Origin: Mycolicibacterium sp. HK-90
GTDB lineage: Bacteria > Actinomycetota > Actinomycetes > Mycobacteriales > Mycobacteriaceae
Assembly (NCBI RefSeq): GCF_030486405.1
Contig: NZ_CP129613.1
Coordinates: 1,116,001-1,180,000, forward strand
Direction: 5' to 3'
DNA length: 64,000 bases
The position numbers were made by a program, and so were the translations under genes. A model generated the notes under the pieces. It did no database searches and had not been told where the DNA came from. It saw only the letters and a list, made by a program, of their open reading frames with translations. Shown one piece after another: positions 33,348-41,802 of this stretch (its first letter is position 1; each line of letters begins with the position of its first letter).

Positions 33348-34787
33348 TCAGCCGATCCCTTCGAGGGTCTCCACCTCGCTGGTGCCGATGTTCGAGATCA
33401 CGTGTGGTGATCGGCGGCTCAGGATCCAGTACCAGACCAGCGCGGCCGCGACGGTCGCGAGGAACAGCCACGGGATCACGTTGAGCGGGTAGGCCGGTAC
33501 CGGATACACGTTGGCGTAGAAGACATATGCCATGGAGACGACGGCCACCACGGCGGCCGGCCAGACCAGCGGGACCCGGGCGTTGATGCCGCGCAGGAAC
33601 ACCACCGAGGCGATCGCGGCCGCCGCGTAGGCCACCATGTAGCCGTAGGTGCCGTAGGTGTCCACCCACGTCACGACATCCATGGCGTCGACGCCCCGCA
33701 GGTACATCACCACCGGCACCGCAACCACCAGCGGAGCGACCGAGATCAGCGCGCGGTGCGGGGTCAGGTGCGTCGGGTGCGTCCGGCCGATCGCGGACGG
33801 CACCACGCCTTCCTTGCCCATCACGTAGAGGATGCGCCCGATGACGTTCATCGGGGCGACCACCACGGCGAAGAACGACGCCGCGATACCGAAGTTCAGG
33901 ATCGGGTTGAACCATGTCGGCATGCCGACCATCGTGGCGATGTCGTCGAGCGGCTGCGCGGATTCGCCGAGTGCCGGTCCGAGAGCAGCGACTTGGGTGT
34001 AGGCGGCGAAGATGTAGAGCACGCCGACACCGGCCGCGCTCCACATGATGGCGCGCGGCACCGCACGGTAGGGGTCCTTCGCCTCGCGCGCGAGCGCATC
34101 GGCACTGGAGAACCCGACGAATCCCAGGATGGCCAGCACCATGCCGACCACGATTCCCGACGGGGTGGCCGCGCTCAGCTCGAACTGGCCGGCATCGAAT
34201 GCGTCGGACCCCAAATGCACGAGCGTGACCACCAGCAGCAGGATGATGATGGACACCGAGATCAGTTCCAGCACAAGAGAAACCCGTGCCGAAAGCCGGA
34301 TGCCGCGGATCGTGAACAGGGTGGCCAGCGCGCCGAGCGCAATGGCCAGCACGATCTGGGCACCGACCCCCTGCACCGGCACGCCGAGCTGGTTGAGCAG
34401 GGTGGCGCTGTAGGCCACCGAGCCGCTCAGCGATCCCGCCGCGATACCGAAACAGCCGATCAGCAGGCTGATGCCGGTGACGTAGGCGCCGAACGGGCCG
34501 AGCGCGGTCGCGGCGTAGCTGTACAGCGAGCCGGCCGACGAGCGTCGTTTGGCGAACTGCGAGATGCAGTAGCCGACCGACAGGATCACCACCGTCGCCA
34601 GGGCGAACGAGATCCAGGTCCCGTTGGCCGCGGTGGTGTAGATGGCTGCGGCGGTGAATGCGATGACCGCGCTCGGTGCGATGTTGGCGATCGCCTGGGC
34701 GGCGAGTTCGCCGCCGCCCATCGCGCCCCGCCGCAACCCGGCGTCACCGGTGGTTACGTCGCGCGCCGTCTGAATGTCTTCGGACAC
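33348..34787 (-). CDS. APC-family amino acid/amine permease
   Basis: 479 residues with about twelve hydrophobic helices, the layout of APC-superfamily permeases. Recognisable are IANIAPSAVIAFTAAAIYTT, RRSSAGSLYSYAATALGPFG, GFVGFSSADALAREAKDPYR (the conserved helix 6-7 loop), and APMNVIGRILYVMGKEGVVP. It probably imports an amino acid or amine by proton symport. The start is GTG 34787, 18 bases after the alcohol dehydrogenase stop codon, so the two genes form an operon. The substrate may be an amino alcohol or amine that yields an alcohol, but this rests only on the neighbour. It converges with the exported protein gene. Confidence 0.88.
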   Translation of the reverse strand: MSEDIQTARDVTTGDAGLRRGAMGGGELAAQAIANIAPSAVIAFTAAAIYTTAANGTWISFALATVVILSVGYCISQFAKRRSSAGSLYSYAATALGPFGAYVTGISLLIGCFGIAAGSLSGSVAYSATLLNQLGVPVQGVGAQIVLAIALGALATLFTIRGIRLSARVSLVLELISVSIIILLLVVTLVHLGSDAFDAGQFELSAATPSGIVVGMVLAILGFVGFSSADALAREAKDPYRAVPRAIMWSAAGVGVLYIFAAYTQVAALGPALGESAQPLDDIATMVGMPTWFNPILNFGIAASFFAVVVAPMNVIGRILYVMGKEGVVPSAIGRTHPTHLTPHRALISVAPLVVAVPVVMYLRGVDAMDVVTWVDTYGTYGYMVAYAAAAIASVVFLRGINARVPLVWPAAVVAVVSMAYVFYANVYPVPAYPLNVIPWLFLATVAAALVWYWILSRRSPHVISNIGTSEVETLEGIG

Positions 34788-34805
34788 TGAGTTTCTCGTT
34801 TCTGG

Positions 34806-35966
34806 TCAGGCTGTGGTGGCCATCGAGGGGATGAGGAGTTGGCGGAGCGCATGGCCGGCGGCGAGATCGTCGAGCGCGGCGGCGGCTTCGGCCAGGGGCC
34901 GGCGCCCGGAGATCATCGAGGCCAGATCGAGATTGCCCGCCATGACTTCGTCGACGAGCGCGGGGATGTCGCGCTCGGGCACCGCGGATCCGTAGTTGGA
35001 TCCGAGGATGCGTTGGTCGGCCTCGGCGAGCGCCAGCGGTTCGAAAGTCGCCCGCTCGCCCTGCGGCGGCAGGCCGACGATGACCGCGGCGCCGCCGAGT
35101 CCCAGTGCGGCGACGGCCTGTTCGGTGGTGGCGATCTTGCCGATGGCGTCGAACACGTAGTCGTATCCGGCGTCGTCGACCACCGCGCGCAACGCCGCGA
35201 CCACATCGTCGGTCTCGGATGCGTCGACCACGTCGGTGGCTCCCAACTGCCGCGCCAGCTCGAGCTTCTCGGCGACGACATCCACCGCCACGATGCGCGA
35301 GGCACCGGCCAGCCGCGCACCCTGCACGCAGGCCAGGCCGACTCCGCCGCACCCGATCACGGCGACCGTCGAACCCGGTTGCACCCCTGCGGTATTGCGC
35401 ACGGCTCCCACGCCGGTCGCGATCGCGCAGCCCACGATCGCGATGTCCTCCAGCGGGGCATCCTTGCGGACCTTGATCGCGCCGCTGCGCGGCACCACGA
35501 CCTCCTCGGCGAAGGACGAGACACCAAGGTAGTGGTGAACCGTTCCGTGTTGATTGGACAGGCGCGTCGTCCCGTCGTACAGCGTCCCACCCGGCGCGAC
35601 CACCGAGGCGACCAGCGAGCACTGGGCCGGCCGGCCGGCTCGGCAGGCACGGCATTCACCACAGCCGGGCACCCAGCTCAGGACGACGTGGTCGCCGGGT
35701 TCGAGGTCGAGGACGCCGGGGCCCACGGCGCTGACGACGCCCGAGCCCTCGTGGCCGAGCACGACCGGGGCGGGCACCTTCCAGGCCCCGGTGGTGACGT
35801 GCAGATCGGAATGGCACACGCCCGCGGCGGCGATCTTGACCCGGACCTCGCCGGGGCCGGGCGCGGCGAGGTCGACGTCCTCGATGCTGATGACGCCGTC
35901 ACCGTCGAAGACGGCGGCCTGAATCCGCGTCGACTCGTTTCTGGGCTCGGTTGCAGGTGCAGACAC
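34806..35966 (-). CDS. Zinc-dependent medium-chain alcohol dehydrogenase
   Basis: 386 residues of the class III-like MDR family. The catalytic zinc ligands are in GVCHSDLHV and GHEGSGVV, the structural zinc lobe is CGECRACRAGRPAQC, and the NAD-binding loop is VAVIGCGGVGLACVQGARLA with the NAD-selective Asp in RIVAVDVVAEK. It oxidises a primary alcohol to aldehyde or the reverse. GTG 35966 is preferred over the longer frame because GAAAGG lies just upstream. It is the first gene of a two-gene operon with the APC permease and faces the XRE-cupin regulator across 116 bases, which is the usual arrangement for local control. Confidence 0.9.
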   Translation of the reverse strand: MSAPATEPRNESTRIQAAVFDGDGVISIEDVDLAAPGPGEVRVKIAAAGVCHSDLHVTTGAWKVPAPVVLGHEGSGVVSAVGPGVLDLEPGDHVVLSWVPGCGECRACRAGRPAQCSLVASVVAPGGTLYDGTTRLSNQHGTVHHYLGVSSFAEEVVVPRSGAIKVRKDAPLEDIAIVGCAIATGVGAVRNTAGVQPGSTVAVIGCGGVGLACVQGARLAGASRIVAVDVVAEKLELARQLGATDVVDASETDDVVAALRAVVDDAGYDYVFDAIGKIATTEQAVAALGLGGAAVIVGLPPQGERATFEPLALAEADQRILGSNYGSAVPERDIPALVDEVMAGNLDLASMISGRRPLAEAAAALDDLAAGHALRQLLIPSMATTA

Positions 35967-36032
35967 CGCATGCCTTTCTGTGCTTCGGGGGCATCGCCGC
36001 ATGTAGGGTTCAATGCCATAAAACGATGAACG

Positions 36033-36051
36033 TGTTTTACACCACTAAACA
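36033..36051. promoter_or_regulatory. Candidate operator between the dehydrogenase operon and the XRE-cupin regulator
   Basis: The sequence TGTTTTACACCACTAAACA has inverted TGTTT/AAACA arms around a 9-base centre. It lies in the middle of the shared divergent promoter region, 67 bases from one start codon and 32 from the other. It is AT-rich in a GC-rich genome, which is typical of promoter/operator sequence here. Confidence 0.4.
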
Positions 36052-36082
36052 AACGAGCGTCAACAGAAGTGGGGAGGGTTCG

Positions 36083-36688
36083 GTGACGGACGGCCAGCAG
36101 ACCGGCACGGAAACCGGCATGGGGCGGGCCGGGGCGAGGCTGCGCGAATTCCGTGGTCAGCGTGGATTGAGCCTGACCGAGGTGGCCGCTCGGGCCGAGG
36201 TGACCAAGGGATTCCTGAGCCTGGCCGAGCGCGGAATGACCAACGTCTCGGTACCGGTCTTGATGCGCATCTGCGATGCGCTGGGGATCGGCGTCGGTGA
36301 TCTGTTCGAGTACCCGTCGGCGCCGGTGGTCCGCAGTGGGGCCGGCGCGCCGCTGGAGATGGGCGGGCACGGGGTCCGGGAAGAACTGCTGACCCCCAAG
36401 TCCGAACGTCATGTGCAGGTGATGCACACCGTCATGCGACCCGGCGGCGGCTCCGGCGGGGCCTACCGGCTAGATGCCACAACGATTTTCGTGTACGTGC
36501 TCAAGGGCGGACTGAGCATCACCATCGAGGGACAGACCACGGTGCTGAACACCGGCGACAGCATGACCTTCGGCGCGGCCCAACTGCACGACTGGCACAA
36601 CCCCACCGGCGGCGAGGCCGAGGTGCTCTGGACCATCGCTCCGCCGGTCGGGGCCGAGGACTTTCGCGCCGCGGTACGCGGGGTTTGA
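36083..36688 (+). CDS. XRE-type regulator with C-terminal cupin domain
   Basis: 201 residues. The helix-turn-helix occupies residues 13-70 (ARLREFRGQRGLSLTEVAAR, AEVTKGFLSLAERG), followed by a linker and a cupin_2 beta barrel (FVYVLKGGLSITIEGQTTVL, GDSMTFGAAQLHDWHNPTGG). Such regulators usually sense a small metabolite in the cupin and control catabolic operons. GTG 36083 follows GGGGAGGG; the longer open frame starts inside the divergent gene's leader. It probably controls the divergent dehydrogenase-permease operon. Confidence 0.9.
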   Translation: MTDGQQTGTETGMGRAGARLREFRGQRGLSLTEVAARAEVTKGFLSLAERGMTNVSVPVLMRICDALGIGVGDLFEYPSAPVVRSGAGAPLEMGGHGVREELLTPKSERHVQVMHTVMRPGGGSGGAYRLDATTIFVYVLKGGLSITIEGQTTVLNTGDSMTFGAAQLHDWHNPTGGEAEVLWTIAPPVGAEDFRAAVRGV

Positions 36689-36702
36689 CCGCACCGCGTG
36701 GC

Positions 36703-36757
36703 GGATGTGACGCAGCGGTCGTTGTCGGCGACGCGTAGCGACGTTGGCGTCACATTC
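36703..36757. repeat. Intergenic palindrome, family 3
   Basis: GGATGTGACGC (36703-36713) and GCGTCACATTC (36747-36757) pair in 10 of 11 positions around a 33-base centre. It lies between the convergent XRE-cupin and gpsA genes and may work as a terminator. Only one copy was seen in this window. Confidence 0.5.
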
Positions 36758-36783
36758 GGCGGCTGACGCCGTGGAACCGGGTG

Positions 36784-37809
36784 TCAGAACCCGGAGCCGT
36801 GGACCTCGTGGCCGGGCTTCTCGATCAACAGGCCCCGGTAGGCCTCCTCGACGGTGCTGCCGTGATTGATCACGCGGTCCACCTCGCGCGCGATGGGCAT
36901 GTTGAGCCCGTACTTGTCGGCGAACTCCATGATCACGCTGGCGGCCTTGACGCCCTCGGCCACCTGGTTCATCGACGCGATGATCTCGTCGATCTTCTTT
37001 CCGGTACCCAGTTGCTCACCGACATGGCGGTTGCGGCTGCGCTGGCTGGTGCAGGTGACGATGAGGTCGCCCATCCCGGCCAGGCCGGCGAAGGTGTCGC
37101 GGTGCCCGCCCATGGCCTCGCCGAGTTTGGACATCTCACGCACCGCCCGGGCCATCACCATGGCCCGGGTGTTCTCGCCGATGCCCAGCGAGTAGCCCAT
37201 GCCGACGGAGATGGCGTAGACGTTCTTGAGTGCTCCGGCCATCTCGACGCCCACCACGTCGTCGGTGGTGTACGTGCGAAACCGCTTGGTGCGGAACAAC
37301 TCCGCGAGCTTGGCCGCCAGATGTTGATCGGGCATGGCCAGCACCGCAGCGGCGGCGTAGCCCTCGGCGACCTCGCGGGCGATGTTCGGCCCGGCCAGGA
37401 TGCCGGCCGGATGTCCGGGCAGCACCTCGTCGACGATCTCGCTCATCCGCCGGTTGGTGCCCTGCTCCAGGCCTTTGACCAGCGAGACGACCGGCACCCA
37501 CGGGCGCAGTTCACGGGCCAGCTCGGTGAGCACCCCGCGGAAGCCGTGGGACGGCACGCCCATCACGATCACGTCGGCGCAGTGGGCCGCTTCGTTGAAA
37601 TCGTTGGTGGCCTTGAGGGTTTCGGGCAGCGCCACCTCGTCGCCCAGATAGCGCGAGTTGCGGTGGTTGTCGTTGATGTCCTTGGCGGTCTCCTCCGAGC
37701 GCACCCATTGCAGGGTCGGTCCGCGCCGGGCGCAGATGGAGGCGACGGTGGTGCCCCACGATCCTCCACCGAGGACGACGACCTTGGGTTCGCGTTGCGC
37801 TGGTGCCAT
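36784..37809 (-). CDS. gpsA: NAD(P)H-dependent glycerol-3-phosphate dehydrogenase
   Basis: 341 residues, the length of Rv0564c (GpdA1). It makes sn-glycerol-3-phosphate for phospholipid synthesis from dihydroxyacetone phosphate. The dinucleotide loop is KVVVLGGGSWGTTVASICAR; other family runs are ADVIVMGVPSHGFRGVL, SLVKGLEQGTNRRMSEI, AGPNIAREVAEG, the catalytic Lys in MAGALKNVYAISVGM and GLAGMGDLIVTCTS with SRNRHVG. ATG 37809 places the loop at residue 9 onward. It follows htpX in M. tuberculosis; here the anhydrase, trcRS and dehydrogenase modules lie between. Confidence 0.95.
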   Translation of the reverse strand: MAPAQREPKVVVLGGGSWGTTVASICARRGPTLQWVRSEETAKDINDNHRNSRYLGDEVALPETLKATNDFNEAAHCADVIVMGVPSHGFRGVLTELARELRPWVPVVSLVKGLEQGTNRRMSEIVDEVLPGHPAGILAGPNIAREVAEGYAAAAVLAMPDQHLAAKLAELFRTKRFRTYTTDDVVGVEMAGALKNVYAISVGMGYSLGIGENTRAMVMARAVREMSKLGEAMGGHRDTFAGLAGMGDLIVTCTSQRSRNRHVGEQLGTGKKIDEIIASMNQVAEGVKAASVIMEFADKYGLNMPIAREVDRVINHGSTVEEAYRGLLIEKPGHEVHGSGF

Positions 37810-37863
37810 GGCGATCAGCGTATTGCCGAGACGCGGTAGCTGAGTCCAAGTTGCCGAACTGGG

Positions 37864-39081
37864 TCAGGCGGTGGCCGCGCGCCGTCGCGTCAGCGCCCCG
37901 ATGCCGGCTGCGGCCAGGCAGGCCGTGGACACCGCGGCGGCGAACCACGGAAAGACGGTGGCCAGATCCCAGCGGGTGGCGGCCCAGCCGGCCAACAGCG
38001 TCGGGACGGCCATCGCGGTGTAGGCCAGCAGGTAGAACGCCGACATCGTCTCGCCGCGCTGATCGGCCGGGACCACGTGGGACAGGTGGCGCAGCGAGCC
38101 GCCGAACCCGAGCCCGAAGGTCGCGCCGAGCATTGCCGCCGCGCCGAACACCAGCGGCCACGACTGCGTGATCAACACCGGAACCGTGAGGGCCAGGGTG
38201 ATCGCCATGCCCACATCGCCGATGATCGCGGAACGGTGTGCCGGGATACGGGTGGCGGCCAGTTGGGCCATCGCCGCGGAGAATGCGGTGACGGCCACGA
38301 CGCCGCCGCCGAACACCAGGTTCTCGATGTGAGTCTGGTGCGCGGCCAGTGACGGGTACAGCGAGAGCAGCACCCCCAGCACCGACCAGGACGCCATCGC
38401 GCCGAGGGCGGCGAACCAGAAGTCTGACCGAATTTCCTTGGCCACAGCGGGTTTCGAGATCCGGATGGGGCCGGAAGCCCGGGTGGTGTGCGTTTCGCGC
38501 AGGGCGAGGACGCCGACCCCGACCAGCACGCAGATCACCGCCACCACGGCGTAGGGCGTGCGCAACGGATGCGGGGCGTACTGTGCGAGCACGGCGGATC
38601 CGATGATCGCGACGGTCATCCCGATGTTGAACGCGACGCCGCTGAGCTGCCCCGAGCGCACACCGCGGTGCGGGCGCAGATCCAGCAGCGCGGCGGCGGA
38701 CACGACCACGATCGAGCCGACGGCCGCGCCGTGGATGGTGCGCGCCAGCAGGAGCAGGGCCATGCTGTCGGCCACCAGGAACACGCCGAGTCCGACGATC
38801 ATCGCGATGAGTGCGGCCACCAGGACCGGTTTGCGGCCGATCACATCGGAGATGCGACCGGACACCAGCACCGCGGCCAGGGCGGCCAGTGCGTACACCG
38901 CGAAGACGATCGTGGTGGCCAGTGGGGTGAGATGCCAGGCGGTTTCGTAGATCCCGTACAGCGGGGCGGGCAGGCCCGAAACGCCCAGGGCGACGCCGCT
39001 GAAGACCAGGAGCAGTGGATAGGCCCAACGCTGGTGTTCCAGGCCGAGCGGGCTGTCCGCCGAAATCCGCGCCATCGTCAC
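37864..39081 (-). CDS. MFS transporter, probable drug or metabolite exporter
   Basis: 405 residues with about twelve membrane helices. The MFS loop motif is SGRISDVIGRKPVLVAALIA between helices 2 and 3, and a repeat of the pattern occurs after helix 8 (AHRSAIIGDVGMAITLAL). Members of this 12-helix class often export small toxic compounds. Start GTG 39081 or ATG 39075; the GGATGGGGCG upstream fits either. It diverges from an ArsR-type regulator, and two matching operator palindromes lie between the genes, so export is probably induced by a ligand of that regulator. Substrate unknown. It lies 55 bases downstream of nothing on its own strand and is not in an operon with gpsA by necessity, though the 54-base gap would allow it. 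Confidence 0.88.
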   Translation of the reverse strand: MTMARISADSPLGLEHQRWAYPLLLVFSGVALGVSGLPAPLYGIYETAWHLTPLATTIVFAVYALAALAAVLVSGRISDVIGRKPVLVAALIAMIVGLGVFLVADSMALLLLARTIHGAAVGSIVVVSAAALLDLRPHRGVRSGQLSGVAFNIGMTVAIIGSAVLAQYAPHPLRTPYAVVAVICVLVGVGVLALRETHTTRASGPIRISKPAVAKEIRSDFWFAALGAMASWSVLGVLLSLYPSLAAHQTHIENLVFGGGVVAVTAFSAAMAQLAATRIPAHRSAIIGDVGMAITLALTVPVLITQSWPLVFGAAAMLGATFGLGFGGSLRHLSHVVPADQRGETMSAFYLLAYTAMAVPTLLAGWAATRWDLATVFPWFAAAVSTACLAAAGIGALTRRRAATA

Positions 39082-39095
39082 GCCCCATCCGGTAG

Positions 39096-39150
39096 GTTTG
39101 ATAGTTATCGAACCCGGTCGAGCTTACGCTGGGTTTGACGATCATCAAAC
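39096..39150. promoter_or_regulatory. Tandem 18-bp operators between the MFS and ArsR-type genes
   Basis: GTTTGATAGTTATCGAAC (39096-39113) and GTTTGACGATCATCAAAC (39133-39150) share the form GTTTGA-N6-TCRAAC and are 37 bases apart centre to centre. Both lie between the divergent start codons. The symmetry, spacing and location strongly suggest binding sites for the adjacent ArsR-type protein. Confidence 0.7.
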
Positions 39151-39176
39151 TTATTTTCGGGTGACGGAGGGCACGC

Positions 39177-39521
39177 ATGGCCGAGGCTGTCGAGGCGCGC
39201 TGCCCGGTGGGGACGCTTCCGCAGCTGCTGGCCGCGCTGCACGATCCGGTCCGGCTGGAGATGGTGCGACGCCTCCACGCCACGGGTGGGCCGGTGAAGT
39301 GTGCGGAGCTCTACGACGGCATCAACAAGTCCACGGCCACCCACCATTTCCACATCCTTCGTGACGCGGGGCTCATCGAGCGGGTGGTCAGCGAGGGGCA
39401 TATCCATCAGCAGCTGCGCGCCCGCGATGTGGACGCCGCGATGCCGGGTCTGCTGGATGCGATCGTGGAGCAGGCCAACCGGGAGTCCGGCCGCCGCGGG
39501 GTGTCTGCCACCCGTCGCTGA
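39177..39521 (+). CDS. ArsR-family winged-helix regulator
   Basis: 114 residues. A winged helix covers about residues 12-85: LLAALHDPVRLEMVRRLHAT, KCAELYDGINKSTATHHFHI (recognition helix), LRDAGLIERVVSEGHIHQQL. Two cysteines (Cys9, Cys42) are present, but there is no ELCVCDL-type metal motif, so the ligand is more likely organic than a metal. ATG 39177 follows GGAGGGCACGC. It faces the MFS exporter gene across 95 bases that hold two matched palindromes, the usual arrangement for repressor plus exporter. Confidence 0.88.
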   Translation: MAEAVEARCPVGTLPQLLAALHDPVRLEMVRRLHATGGPVKCAELYDGINKSTATHHFHILRDAGLIERVVSEGHIHQQLRARDVDAAMPGLLDAIVEQANRESGRRGVSATRR

Positions 39522-39951
39522 CCATCACCGCACGGGTGTGAGTCGCGCGCATGAGATGTGCCGAAATCCGACTGACATCGCCTGTGGTCAGTAGACTTCG
39601 GCGCAACGGTGCGCCAGATGCCCGGCGTTACCTGTCGGCAAAATCTGGCAACGTTTTCGCGGGGTCCCGGCGCGATCGGCAAAGTTAACGCGCATACCGG
39701 GCACTGATTCCGTCGTGCTTTGGCGCGCGGGGGCGCGATTCCCTGAATGGTCGAGGCGCAACCCTTACGTCGGTGTCAATGCGAATGACGCCCGCTGGGG
39801 CCTGAATGCAGTGCATTTACAGGTGATACGGGAAGTGACAAGCCGCCACCCGCGCGATGGAGTCGCCGTGGCGATCGGCCGGTGGACGACGACGGATTTG
39901 CCCGCAATTGATGAGCTGATCTCGCTAAGTAAATGAGAATTCGGCAAAACG
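39522..39951. other. Intergenic region before mce operon 2
   Basis: About 430 bases without a convincing gene. Just after the ArsR-type gene, CCGAA/TTCGG and ACTGAC/GTCAGT segments (39561-39601) can fold into an interrupted hairpin, possibly a terminator. An open frame at 39715-39936 lacks a ribosome site and is not called. The last part is AT-richer and leads into the operon promoter. Confidence 0.5.
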
Positions 39952-39981
39952 TTGACGGGGGACGAGCGCCGACGATACGGT
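39952..39981 (+). promoter_or_regulatory. SigA-type promoter for mce operon 2
   Basis: TTGACG (39952-39957) and TACGGT (39976-39981) are separated by 18 bases, a good match to the primary-sigma pattern TTGACN-N17to18-TANNNT. The transcript would have a leader of about 85 bases before the yrbEA start at 40074. Confidence 0.55.
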
Positions 39982-40073
39982 GCCAACCACTGCGAGTTAT
40001 CCGGCCGGGCGTGGCCGGACCTCGGCCTCGGGAGGGATTGATCGTTGCTGGTTCTGCTGCTTAATGAGAGAGG

Positions 40074-40943
40074 ATGACGGCGCCGCCTGAGAGCGTGTCC
40101 GATGGGGTCGAACCGGAACGGGGACTCGACACCATCGAGAAGTGGGCCACCGGCTACGCCAGGCGCCACCCGCTCGCGTCCCTCACCACGGTCGGTGACC
40201 AGTTCGTCCTCGGCGTCCGGACCGTCCAGATCCTCTTCCTCGACCTGGTGACGGGCCGCTTCCAATGGCAGGAGTTCATCCGCCAGGGCGCGTTCATGGC
40301 GGGCACCGCCGTGCTCCCCACCGTGCTGGTGGCGCTGCCGATCGGCGTCACCCTCTCGATTCAGTTCGCCCTGCTGGCCGGGCAGGTCGGCGCGACGTCA
40401 CTGGCCGGCGCGGCCAGTGGGCTGGCCGTGGTCCGGCAGGCCGCGTCGCTGGTCGCGGCCGTGCTGATGGCGGCCGCGGTCGGGTCGGCGATCACCGCCG
40501 ACCTGGGTTCGCGGACCATGCGCGAGGAAACCGACGCGATGGAGGTCATGGGCGTCTCGGTGATCCAGCGGCTCGTCGTGCCGCGGTTCGTCGCCGCCAT
40601 CATGATCGGCGTCGCGCTCACCGGGGTGGTGTGCTTCGTCGGATTCCTCGCCAGCTTCCTGTTCAACGTCTACTTCCAGAACGGCGCCCCCGGCAGCTTC
40701 GTGGCGACCTTTGCCTCGTTCGCCACCACCGGCGACATGATCGTGGCCCTGGTCAAGGCGGTGATCTTCGGCGCCATCGTCGCCGTGGTGTCGTGCCAGA
40801 AGGGGTTGTCCACCAAGGGTGGTCCGACCGGCGTCGCGAACTCCGTGAACGCGGCGGTGGTGGAATCGATCCTGTTGCTGATGGTCGTCAACGTCGCGAT
40901 CAGCCAGCTCTACATCATGTTGTTCCCCCGGGTGGGGCTGTGA
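40074..40943 (+). CDS. yrbEA: YrbEA permease subunit, mce operon 2
   Basis: 289-residue MlaE-family permease, first gene of the second mce operon. A 60-residue cytosolic N-terminus precedes the membrane part. Family runs are MAGTAVLPTVLVALPIGVTL, AAAVGSAITADLGSRTMREE, TDAMEVMGVSVIQRLVVPRF and CQKGLSTKGGPTGVANSVNA. The charged EETDAMEVMG loop should contact the ATPase MceG, which is encoded elsewhere. ATG 40074 has GAGAGG closely upstream. The gene is separated from yrbEB by a single base. It is only moderately similar to YrbEA of operon 1, so the two operons are old paralogues and not a recent duplication. Confidence 0.95.
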   Translation: MTAPPESVSDGVEPERGLDTIEKWATGYARRHPLASLTTVGDQFVLGVRTVQILFLDLVTGRFQWQEFIRQGAFMAGTAVLPTVLVALPIGVTLSIQFALLAGQVGATSLAGAASGLAVVRQAASLVAAVLMAAAVGSAITADLGSRTMREETDAMEVMGVSVIQRLVVPRFVAAIMIGVALTGVVCFVGFLASFLFNVYFQNGAPGSFVATFASFATTGDMIVALVKAVIFGAIVAVVSCQKGLSTKGGPTGVANSVNAAVVESILLLMVVNVAISQLYIMLFPRVGL

Positions 40944-40944
40944 C

Positions 40945-41802
40945 ATGACGGCCTCCACATTCGTCCCGCCACTGCTGGCGCCGTGGGTCCGCCTCTACCG
41001 GCGGATCTCCATTCCGGTGATCCGGCTGGGCCACATGATGGTGTTCTTCGTCCGGGCCCTGGCCGCGGTGCCGATCGTGCTCCGGCACTACCGCGCGGAA
41101 TTCGTCCGGCTGCTCTCCGACATCGCCTGGGGCAACGGCTCACTCGTGGTCGGCGGCGGCACCATCGGGGTGGCGGTGGTGCTGGGCATCACCATGGGGG
41201 CGCTCGTCGGCATCGAGGGCTACAACTTTCTCGACCTGCTCGGGCTCGGCCCGGCCACCGGCATCATCTCCTCGTTGGTGAACACCCGCGAGCTGGCGCC
41301 GATTGCCGCGTCGCTGGCCTTCGCGACGCAGGCCGGCTGCCGGTTCACCGCGCAGTTGGGGTCGATGCGCATCGCCGAGGAGATCGACGCGCTCGATTCC
41401 ATCGCGATCCGTCCGATTCCGTATCTGGTCACCACGCGGCTGATGGCTGCGGTGATCGCCGTGATCCCGCTCTATGCGCTGTGCCTGGCCGTCAGCTACC
41501 TGACCACCCAGGTGGTGGTCTTCTTGATCAGCGGCGGCTCGAGCGGCTCCTACCTGCATTACTTCACCCTCATGCTGTCCGGGCAGGACATCCTGTACTC
41601 GGTGCTGAAGGCGGTCATCTTCGTCTGGATCGCCTCCACCGTGCAGTGCTACTACGGGTTCTACGCCTCGGGCGGTCCGGTCGGTGTCGGCGTGGCGGCC
41701 GGGCACGCCATGCGCGCCAGCATCACCGTGGTGGTCATCGTCAACATGCTGCTCACCATGGCGCTGTGGACGGTCGATTCGGGAGCGAGGTTCGGCGGCT
41801 AG
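40945..41802 (+). CDS. yrbEB: YrbEB permease subunit, mce operon 2
   Basis: 285-residue MlaE-family permease, the same length as its counterpart in operon 1. Motifs: GNGSLVVGGGTIGVAVVLGI, NTRELAPIAASLAFATQAGC, TAQLGSMRIAEEIDALDSIA, PYLVTTRLMAAVIAVIPLYA. It should pair with YrbEA to form the membrane core of the lipid importer. ATG 40945 overlaps nothing and starts 1 base after the yrbEA stop (TGACATG); the mceA ATG follows its stop codon directly. Confidence 0.95.
   Translation: MTASTFVPPLLAPWVRLYRRISIPVIRLGHMMVFFVRALAAVPIVLRHYRAEFVRLLSDIAWGNGSLVVGGGTIGVAVVLGITMGALVGIEGYNFLDLLGLGPATGIISSLVNTRELAPIAASLAFATQAGCRFTAQLGSMRIAEEIDALDSIAIRPIPYLVTTRLMAAVIAVIPLYALCLAVSYLTTQVVVFLISGGSSGSYLHYFTLMLSGQDILYSVLKAVIFVWIASTVQCYYGFYASGGPVGVGVAAGHAMRASITVVVIVNMLLTMALWTVDSGARFGG

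Noticed and set aside
39715..39936. 73-codon plus-strand frame upstream of mce operon 2
   Set aside because: No ribosome site and no recognised similarity; the region behaves as a promoter-proximal spacer.
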